Positions 56,507 to 64,000 of a stretch of DNA of 64,000 bases are shown in pieces; position 1 is the first letter of the stretch; every line of letters begins with the position of its first letter. The position numbers were made by a program, and so were the translations under genes. This DNA is from Nymphaea colorata. Lineage: Eukaryota > Streptophyta > Magnoliopsida > Nymphaeales > Nymphaeaceae. The notes under the pieces were generated by a model. It had not been told where the DNA came from, did not search any database, and worked only from the letters and a program-made list of their open reading frames with translations. The stretch covers positions 2,866,001-2,930,000 of the forward strand of contig NC_045150.1 in assembly GCF_008831285.2 (NCBI RefSeq), in the 5' to 3' direction.

Positions 56507-56564
56507 TACCAGTTATAAAGGGGGGCCGGATTTTTGCACGAAAGCGCCGGTTCGCTTCTTACAA

Positions 56565-57096
56565 CAGCATGGGAGTGGAGAAGAAGAGGAAGAAGGGGAG
56601 CGAAGAAGGGAGAGGGACTCAAGCACTCGGATGTGGATGGTGGATAGATGTGAGGATGGATGTGAGGATGTGTTGAAGGTTGTGAAGATGATGGATACAG
56701 ATGCTGGGGTGGTGCTTTTATAGGCACCGGACTTGAAAACAAATTACAATATGAAAAAGGAATAGGATTCCTTCCCGAACAAGCTAAACACAAACAAACA
56801 AAAGCAGTTACACTCGAAGGAACTCGAAGGTGGACAGTTGTCGTGTGCTGGATGAGGTGGCAGTCGTATGTGTCCAAAAAGCCAAAAAGTGCTACAGTGC
56901 GCTACAGTGTCCGCCGAAGTGCTACAGTGACTGCTACAGTAGCCGCTTCGTTTTTTCTTCAATGGAGAGCCACGTGTTCACTTTTTTGACGCTTGTAACA
57001 TTCCTTCGTCTTTATTCACATAATGTTGCTTTATTTACATAAAGAAGGTTGGCAACTACATCGATCTTCTAGAAGCGTCTCGAAACGTTTTGCCTC
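56565..57096 (-). promoter_or_regulatory. Viral pregenomic-RNA promoter and start of leader
   Basis: On the minus strand the region holds CTATAAAAG (56,723-56,715) as TATA box. Upstream are four GCTACAGT motifs (in plus orientation at 56,891, 56,901, 56,921, 56,933), a CACGTG G-box core near 56,971 and a TGACG element at 56,987. Downstream lies a CT-rich leader to the conserved TTGTAAGAAGCG and the primer site. Position between the 3' end of the last ORF and the primer site is where caulimovirids keep their single promoter. V1 has no counterpart. Confidence 0.65.
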
Positions 57097-57419
57097 AGGA
57101 TGTGACCCAGAGCTTATCCTGTGGGGTGCGTCACAGGGTAAATTTTTATGCCGAAAATTTACAAACGGTAAACCCATATTTATCCTAGAGGGTTTTTCCA
57201 GGGTAGATTTTGAGGCGATGATTTACAATGCAAATCCTATGTTTAACTTTGGGGATTTTCCCAAAGAGAAGTTTATCACGTTTCTTCTCAAACGGATGAT
57301 GCTTACGTTTTACATGGGAAGCACTGTATCCATGGAAAGTTTAACCATGACTTACAAGGGTCAAGTTTTACCGCTCTTGATAAACGTTAGGCTGCAGGGT
57401 TAAGGATTGAGCAGCTTCG

Positions 57420-58830
57420 TCTCTACTTTTTTCTAGTTGTTTCCAATTTCTTCGATAATTTCTTCTTCGTATTGTTCATTATCATCCCATTGTCCTTCAT
57501 CACCAACATTCCACTCATCTTCATTGTCGTCTCTGTGAATGACACTGCTCTGACATTTTGGTCATCACCGGTCCATTTTGCAGGACTACTGTCATAAATT
57601 TGGTAGAAGTGTTCACAGAGGCCAGAGTTTATCTGTAAGATACTTTGGAAAGGAATGTAAAATTTCTCCGTAAGCCAAGTATCTGTTAGGAAGATGCGTG
57701 TATTTTTATCTTCAGCTACCACACAAGTAGATCTTGTCCACCGGGCATGTTGGTCTGCAGCTATGGTATAAGCGCTCCAACGCTTTAGTTGTGAATATAC
57801 ATCTTCAGTAATGAGAAGAGTTCGAAGAGTTTTTTCAGGAATACGGGTCTACAGGGGAAATTGTGAAGTATAGATGTTGATTGTGATCTCATGTTTCGCG
57901 TCACAAGGGTATTCATACAAAGGATGAATAGTTTCAATGTCTAATTAACATATCCATAAGGGTTTATGTTTCCCAGTTTAAACATCCTTCTTAATGTGTA
58001 TGCCAACCGCCAATGAAAATCAAGATGTTTTACTTGCTCTTCTTTCGTGACTAGTGCTCGTTTTAAAAATCCTTGCTCCAAAAGAGTTTTGGGAGAAAGT
58101 TTTATCCCCTGAATCTCTTGATCCTGCCACTTTCTAAGGTTAAGAGTGGCTTGTATAATGGAAAATCCTTGTTCACATTCACAGAAAGAACTTTCTTCAT
58201 GGGGGTTGTGTCTATGTTTCAGCAAAACAAATTCCAAACCAGGCTTTTTCTTCTTTGAATGTCGTGCCATGGTCCTCAATAGATTTTGCATGTCAACCTG
58301 TTGTTTTCTTTTTGCCTTCATCACCAAATGATAGATCTGTTCTTTGACTAATGGGATGTTTGGGGGAACTGTTTCTCTTTTTTCTCCTAATTTCCTAATT
58401 TCTTCTTCAACATGTTCTCTGAGGAGTCTATTCTCTGTTTCTAGAGCTTGTATTTCTCATTTAGCTCTTCTTTTTTCTTTTTCCGCCAACTTATTTCTGC
58501 TTGGGCTGCTTTTAGGCTCCTTTCTAGGGTAAGATAAACATCCAAGCTTTGAGGTCGGAGGGGTATATGATCCAGGGAGAGTTCTGGCAGAGTTTTGGAC
58601 TGAAGTTGCCTGTTTTTCAAGTTGGGATGGCTGGCTAATAAAGAAAGGATTTTTGGGTATGAGGGATTTCTTTTGTTTTGCCAAAGATTGTCTAGAAGGA
58701 CATGATCTTTTAGATCAAGGATGAGGCCTGGAGAAGTTCGAAAGACCAAATTTTAATGAAGTGGGAAAATTGGTAATCCTAGGTCTGGGTCATGGGGCGA
58801 CTGGTTTATAGAGGCCATCTTGTCCTGTAA
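57420..58830 (-). pseudogene. Post-RT viral ORF with coiled coil, V2 copy
   Basis: The minus-strand counterpart of 53,984-56,180 without MITE. Recognisable parts are LVFRTSPGLILDLKDHVLLD near 58,740, the coiled coil, then after a frame change near 58,450 EEIRKLGEK, and MVMKAKRKQQVDMQNLLRTM from 58,327. The V1 stops at 54,677 and about 54,792 are sense codons here, while a TAG near 57,853 stands where V1 has CAG. A single-base difference before the tail shifts the acidic end into another frame. The two copies therefore decayed independently. Confidence 0.6.
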
Positions 58831-58923
58831 TAAGAAAAATATCAAATGAAACAATGCATTCTATCTTGTTGACCGTAACTAATGTCTACATGCAGATGTG
58901 TCATTTGAAGAACGAGATGAAGA

Positions 58924-58995
58924 TGCTTGAACCCTTTCTTGTTTCATGTCATCAACTAATGCTTGAACCCTTTCTTGTTTCATGTCATCAACTAA
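58924..58995. repeat. 36-bp tandem duplication at the outer end of V2
   Basis: TGCTTGAACCCTTTCTTG plus the next 18 bases occurs twice without change. V1 has one copy, so it arose in V2 after duplication or integration. Confidence 0.9.
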
Positions 58996-59005
58996 CTGTT
59001 GCATG

Positions 59006-59226
59006 GAGAAATCCACCAATCCTCTCTCATTTCCAATGGGTCGACAGAGAGATGTCCCAATAAAGCTTCACTATTTTAGAAAAGGAAGGTGCCAATGGCC
59101 CGTTGGTTGGTTGTTGACATGGTTGAGAGAGGGAGAGATAGAAAGAGAGAGGAGAGGGATAGCAAAAGAAAGAGAACCTAGGTAATTGGCGCTGTCTGAG
59201 GCTGGTGCTTATCAGAAAGTAGAGGC
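59006..59226. other. Right edge of the compound insertion
   Basis: Non-viral sequence with a GAGAGAGGGAGAGA purine run (59,120-59,170). No gene is seen. It ends at the 10-bp flank shared with 43,268-43,277. Confidence 0.4.
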
Positions 59227-59809
59227 AAGCAATTAAGGGGGGAGGAACTTGATATCCTCTAAACCTAAGTCATCAAGAGGTTTCTTTGCAAATCAAACCT
59301 AGTTAGAATCATGGGCCAGAAATTCTATACAACTCACTGATGAATTTATGTATTATTGATTGATGCAATTCAAGACTGCTGACCCACTGGCACCAATTCT
59401 TCTAAGGTTCTATGAATGTGTTAATAACTTAATACCAGAATGGTGGTCTAGTAACATGAAAATCTGGGTCAACTTGGGTGATCCCCAAAGTTAAATTGCC
59501 AATTTTGTGTATGAGGTAAGGAACCTCTTGGCTAAATAATGTCTTGGATTTTATTTTCCTTGTTATTGAGCAAGTGTTAGTAGAAATGTAGTTCTTTTAG
59601 AAAAAATGAAGCTAGTAGATCATAGATTTGTGATCTTTTGTGAATGTGGTAAACTTTGAAGTTGTCAAACATTAAAGTGCCTTCTTCTAATACCTTTATG
59701 ACTATGTTTGGTGTGGTCCTCTTTCCAGATATAAATATTGGTGATTAACCTTCATCCTTTTGTGATTCGTATTTATTATGGGATCACTCAAAAATGGAAT
59801 TATTTGCAG

Positions 59810-62800
59810 ATGGGAAATCAGGAATAGTTACCTGATTCCTATGTGGAGAATTATTCTTATCCTTATCCAAGTGGAAGCACTATGAGACCCTTCGCCCGGC
59901 CCACACAATTTTCTCGCATTGCTGATAATTTCAGCTCCCTCGATCAGGTAATTCAAATTTTTCCGATTCAAATCAACAAGCTTCTTCCGTTATTTAGACA
60001 TGATGGTTTTGTTTTCCTATGCTTTCATTTTCTATATGTCCTTTTATTGGCTTATTGTAATAGCTTATTTCATTTCTTTCTTAAAGTAGCACCAAGATTT
60101 TACATTAACTAATAGTTTTCCATTTCCAACTAAGGGAATGCACTTATGTGTAAGTCTACTTTACAAAGAATGAATGGGAACCTCTGTGAATCCTTACCTA
60201 ATATGGGCTGACTTGATTCTCACTCAATGTAACAGTAGATTTACATTTTCAGCTTCACATTTAGAGAGAAGAAGATAAAAAAAGAATAAGTCTGGGCATC
60301 ATGCCGGCCCAGCCCAGCCCAGCCCAGCCCAGCCCAGCCAGATAAGAAGTCGGGCTCGGGCCAGCCCGGGCCCGGGCTTGGCCCGACACCTAAAAGCCGA
60401 GCTCGAGCTCGGCCCTGGCCCAGCCGAATTAAATTAAAAAAAATATTTAATATAAATAATATATAAATATAATCAATCGGAATAAAATATTATATATAAA
60501 AATCAATAAAATATGTATTAAAAATCTTATCGGGCTGAACCGGGCTTAGTCGGGCCGGCCCGATAAGTTATCGGGCTGGCCCGGTGCCTTTTTTTCGGAC
60601 CCGAGCCCGGGCCAGAGTCGGGCCAAGTACGCGTCAGGTACCCGAGTCGACGCTCAGCCTTAAACAAGAATACCAAGGAGGATATATAATAATAAGTAAG
60701 CAGCACCAAGATTTTGTATTAACCTAGGAGGATAAAGCAAGTTCACAATGAATATAGAAAGGTTACAATAGAAAATTATCCCACTTGCTACACACGAAAA
60801 ATTCTCCAAGACTCCAAAGAAGTAGCAAGCAGTGTCCTCTAGCCATATCCGTCAGGCAAGATAGCACACTGTGCTTGTTCTTAGTCCTTAAGTCAAGTCT
60901 CCAAGCAAATCTTCACAATAGAATATGATCCGTAGTACTCCCCCACAAACTGGCATGTGCAAGTCTTACACCCAGTTTGCTTGCAAAAATTGAAAGGCAT
61001 TTTACCATTGGATTTGTTAGTGGAAGTGCAATTTTTTGGTGGATGTCTATATGTTTGGTTTGTTACATGATGCACATACTTATTTGTGTAGATTCTGAGC
61101 TTGATTATCTCAATACAACTCAGTGAGCAAATCAAGATCAAGATGAAAGTTTTGTAGTAAATTCTTGAGCCTAATAAATTCACGCAAGGTGTTTGATCAT
61201 AGCCCTCTAAGTTCAAACTCATTTGATGACCTAGGGTCCTAGTTAGAATGCTTTATTTTAATAGAGTCCTTGACCTGGATTATGCTTTAGATATTGTAGG
61301 ACCCTGAAGTGCATCATGCATGTGTTGCTGTTGAGGATATCATGGAAATGTATTAAGTATATGACTTCAGTTGACAATATTTGGTTTGAGTCAAGTAGAT
61401 TCTGCCTACTTGCCAGCGTTGCTGCTATTATATATTTGGATCCCTCACAGGCTCTTTGGTGCAACCCATATTTTTGCTATATTAAAAAGGTCAATCGGCT
61501 GTGCTCTTGGAAGTCTGATTTCCTCTAGAATTTCAAGAGTGTATTTTGTTTGGGACAATATTCCAAATTCAGTTCTACTTGAGACAGCCGCTCACTTGGT
61601 GATGTAAAACTCCACAGCTACTCATCCACGCTCAAGGTTATGTGTCAGCAAGAACAACATGCTGACATCCATTAGATTTAAACCAGTGATTGGCTGCCTA
61701 TAGATCCCAGGCATGCCAAACCCCTTGCCCTTGGGGATTTTTTTTTTTTCATTCTACTTGGGAAACCCATCAGGCTGAGAAACTTTTTCACCTGCCTGGC
61801 AGTGTGAAACTCCAAAGCTACTTTCCCATCATAGAATGCATCAGCAAGAGCAAGAGGCTGACACATGGACTAACAACTGGCCGCCTACCAGCCACTGACC
61901 CACTTAGGTTAACCAAACCCCTCTGGCCATCCTTGGAACATAGATTTTTTCTTCAATAAAAATAAAGAGAGAGAAGTCAGACTTTCACTGAAGATCTATA
62001 GCATTGAAGTGCATGTGAGAAACTTCAAGAACCATTTTTTGGGAGGTTGGATGAGCCTGTGCAAAGACTTGTTCAACTTGTAGACGAGTGACTCCTCTTG
62101 AAGTTTTCTCATGGCAAGTGCCTATATACATCTCCAGAAGGACCACCATCAAGAAATGCACTATCAAATTGGCTATGACAAATAATCAAGTTTTGTAAAC
62201 TGCTGATAAGCAACAAATAAAAGCTTTTTTTGCAACATGAGTGTCTCATTATGATTACTACCTTCTTACTTTATTGCCTTATGTCTTTAAGTAGCTCCAC
62301 TGCTTCATCTAGAAGATCTATTTGCACCCAATCGACTTATTTCTTTTCACAAAATGGTAACAGTATATTTATTGTTTTCTCTTAGTGCAGACATTTCATA
62401 ATACATTGCTTCTTTTCAATTTTTATCTTGAACAACTTGGTGGAAGGAAACAATATAAGATGATATAGACAAAAGGTAGGCACAGTAGTCACAGGAAAGC
62501 TTATGTATTGAAACATTAGTAACAGGTGATCAAGTATGTTGCTTTACCTTGCATCCCATGAGTTTTAGATCGAGTAAAGTGGAGAGAGCCGTAAAACTCT
62601 TTTGGCCATAAAAGTCTTATGACTGACGAAGAGTATCACAAGATATATCAGGTGTGAGAGTTTGATCACCAGTAAGGCTTTTTGGAATTTGTTCACTGCA
62701 TTCTTTGTGTTTTGAAGTCTTTCAGACCTTGGTTATTTCTTGGTAGTAGCCACTTTGCATTCCTTTAAATGGAACAGACAACAGTCACAGTGATTGCCTA

Positions 62801-63386
62801 CTGATTAAGGTTTCTTAGAATGTAGATTCTAAAACTTTCCCTGTATTCCAGGTTATTTCTGCCTTAAGGGATGGTGGGCTTGAATCATCAAATTTAATTC
62901 TTGGAATTGACTTTACAAAGAGCAACGAATGGACAGGTAGATGGCAATTTTTTTTCTTCATTTAAGATGGGCCTCCTATTTTATGGGAGCTTATCTGAAC
63001 TTCATTTTGTATCTTTCTTACTTGCATAAAATGGAGCTATCCCTTGTAACAGGGAAGCGTTCTTTTCATAGGAGAAGCCTTCATGCAATTGGAGATACCC
63101 CTAATCCTTATGAACAGGCAATTTCTATAATTGGTCGTACGCTATCTCCCTTTGATGAGGACAATCTGATACCCTGCTTTGGATTTGGTGATGGTCAGTT
63201 GTCTTGCACTCTCAGCATTAATCTTCAACTTTTTCTATAATTTGACTACTTACATAATCTCTGATTTTGCAGCATCTACCCATGATCAGTATGTGTTCAG
63301 CTTTTTCCAGGATCACCGGAGTTGTCATGGTTTTGAAGAGGTTCTCATGAGATACAGAGAAATTGTTCCTCATCTAGCATTATCAG
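59810..63386 (+). CDS. RGLG: RGLG copy III: 5' exons of a copine-domain RING E3 ligase (partial)
   Basis: Exons: 59,810-59,947 (PYPSGSTMRPFARPTQFSRI, ADNFSSLDQ), 62,852-62,936 (VISALRDGGLESSNLILGID, FTKSNEWTG), 63,053-63,193 (SFHRRSLHAIGDTPNPYEQA, IIGRTLSPFDEDNLIPCFGF) and 63,273-63,386 (STHDQYVFSFFQDHRSCHGF, REIVPHLALSG), all with GT-AG borders and matching phases. This is the start of the copine/vWA-like domain of RGLG3/4-type E3 ubiquitin ligases, which mark signalling proteins for degradation. GIDFTKSNEW is the family signature. The next exons lie beyond the window. In exon 1, MGNQE is followed by TAG (59,825-59,827). Either the exon starts after this TAG as an AG acceptor, with an upstream exon supplying ATG, or the gene is damaged. 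The promoter region lies 16 kb upstream across the insertion. Confidence 0.82.
60287..60662. mobile_element. hAT-like MITE with GGCCCGGGC-rich ends
   Basis: Terminal inverted repeats TAAGTCTGGGC (60,287-60,297) and GCTCAGCCTTA (60,652-60,662) match at 9 of 11 positions. Flanks AAAAAGAA (60,279-60,286) and AACAAGAA (60,663-60,670) match at 7 of 8. The paralogous intron at about 28,005 has the empty site (GATACAAGAATACC). The interior is extremely GC-rich at both ends (CCCAGCCCAGCC repeats, GGGCCCGGGC) with an AT-rich middle (60,425-60,520). No coding capacity. The 8-bp duplication suggests hAT. Confidence 0.85.
60930..61570 (-). mobile_element. Ty1/copia 3'-end fragment in RGLG intron, copy III
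   Basis: On the minus strand it has copia RT/RNase H end wording: MHFRVLQYLKHNPGQGLY near 61,265, CVHHVTNQTYRH near 61,065, then a KLGVR-type end and the polypurine-like TGTGGGGGAGTA at about 60,940. Only the last part of pol is present. Because the copy II intron holds the same fragment, it predates the RGLG duplication. Confidence 0.65.
61571..62851. other. RGLG copy III intron
   Basis: The first part (to about 61,990) parallels 30,330-30,780 of copy II, including the GGGGATTTTTTTTTTTTC tract. The rest has no partner in the window. A short minus-strand frame at 61,985-62,167 may be a transposon scrap. No gene is supported. Confidence 0.6.
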
Positions 63387-63406
63387 GTCCATAAAGTTGA
63401 ATGTGG

Positions 63407-63407
63407 T

Positions 63408-63452
<45 letters not shown>

Positions 63453-63453
63453 T
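63407..63453. repeat. (CT)n-(CA)n microsatellite
   Basis: A CT run followed directly by a CA run in the intron after the fourth RGLG exon. Confidence 0.9.
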
Positions 63454-63869
63454 ATGCATATACTGCATTTTATGTGTACGTGAAATAGAAACTTTTGCTT
63501 CTAGTTCATGCTTGGATTTAGAAGGCAATGGTATTCCAGAAACAAGCCTGGAAGTGCATCTCTACTGCACGCATTTAATTTCTTTGTTCCAAATTGAGAC
63601 ATGATGGTTTCACATTTGATACATTGTATTCCTTGACATAATTTTGACTAATGCAAGTAATGAATTGATTTGGATGAAAAAAGAGTTCCCAGGTCCTTGC
63701 ACACTGTTACTCTTGACAAAAACTGTTTCTATCCTTATTTCTCATGTAATGCCATCTCATTGGGTGCAATTTTTTTTTTCTTGTTTCCTCTTTCCTGAAG
63801 ATTTTGTATTAGTATTTAAATTACTTGGAGTGAAGCAATAATTTGTGTACCAATAAGAGATCCCTTACT

Positions 63870-64000
63870 GCCACTGGCGGAGCCAGGACTCTTCCCTTCT
63901 TCGGCATTGGATCATTGTTTGTTCATGCATCTTATCCATAAAAAGAAATAGAAAATAACTTAAGTGAGATTATTGAGGAGCATGCAATCCAAAAATTAAG
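63870..64000. repeat. Edge of a dispersed transposon-like repeat
   Basis: CACTGGCGGAGCCAGGA is a terminus-like sequence common in plant dispersed repeats and is the probable counterpart of the edge near 150-167. It runs off the right end of the window. Confidence 0.4.

Larger units (their letters stand above)
56507..59005 (-). other. Endogenous pararetrovirus unit V2 (minus strand, partial)
   Basis: Read on the minus strand from 59,005: end of the small coiled-coil ORF, post-RT ORF (58,800-57,420), 3' non-coding region (57,420-57,097), promoter with TATA box, transcript leader, and the bases leading to the primer site. It ends at 56,507, five bases into TGGTA|TTAGAG. It meets V1 there, so the two units are tail to tail. 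It lacks RT and the upstream genes. Confidence 0.85.
57097..59005 (-). repeat. Right arm of viral inverted repeat
   Basis: The partner of 53,833-56,506 without the MITE. The spacer between arms (56,507-57,096) is unique except for its leftmost 58 bases, which match the V1 leader at 44,253-44,311. Confidence 0.9.
43278..59226. mobile_element. Compound insertion of about 16 kb in RGLG copy III
   Basis: In copy II the sequence runs continuously through CCTAAAGCGGTTAAGG (about 27,310) to AGGAACTGGATATCC. In copy III the left half ends at AAGCAGTTAA (43,268-43,277) and the right half resumes at AAGCAATTAA (59,227-59,236). Everything between is extra. It contains unassigned DNA, two pararetrovirus units, a copia and a MITE. 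The near-identical 10-bp flanks could be a target duplication or the two edges of a repair event. Confidence 0.6.

Overview
This window is nuclear DNA from a flowering plant. Host genes are split by long introns and surrounded by Ty3/gypsy, Ty1/copia, LINE and MITE sequence. The retroelements use initiator tRNA-Met primer sites (TGGTATCAGAGC type), and an endogenous plant pararetrovirus (Caulimoviridae) is present. The species cannot be named from the sequence. The only host gene family I recognise with confidence is RGLG (copine/vWA-domain RING E3 ubiquitin ligase, RGLG3/4-like). It appears three times, each time incomplete.

Layout. 0.2-1.7 kb: decayed minus-strand Ty3/gypsy gag-protease. 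2.3-13.5 kb: an old plus-strand Ty3/gypsy chromovirus with a roughly 4-kb 5' LTR, primer site, gag-pro, RT, RNase H, integrase, a weak chromodomain, polypurine tract and a truncated 3' LTR. A foreign 1-kb block rich in CATTTGG replaces its RT active site. 13.6-19.2 kb: a nearly full-length but dead L1-type LINE. 19.8-22.3 kb: RGLG copy I, the last five recognisable exons without the RING part. 24.6-32.6 kb: RGLG copy II, with two copies of the promoter/5' region, introns, and only the last two exons after an internal deletion. 32.8-36.2 kb: a compositionally odd block (possible organelle DNA), an LTR-retrotransposon gag piece and a LINE tail. 36.3-39.3 kb: truncated minus-strand copia. 40.6-43.3 kb: promoter/5' region of RGLG copy III. 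43.3-59.2 kb: a compound insertion of about 16 kb holding two pararetrovirus units placed tail to tail, a young intact copia (46,767-52,121) inside the first unit, and a hAT-like MITE. 59.2-64 kb: RGLG copy III, first four recognisable exons, running off the right edge.

How the parts relate. The splice phases show that copy I starts with exactly the exon that should follow the last exon of copy III. Copy II carries introns seen in copy III joined directly to introns seen in copy I. The locus is therefore a broken tandem duplication of one RGLG gene in which retroelements later accumulated. The duplicates act as internal empty-site controls: they date two MITE insertions, expose two deletions, and bracket the large compound insertion. 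The most unusual items are two short sequences that begin exactly at nucleotide 1 of U2 snRNA, and the tail-to-tail viral junction that falls inside the viral primer-binding site.
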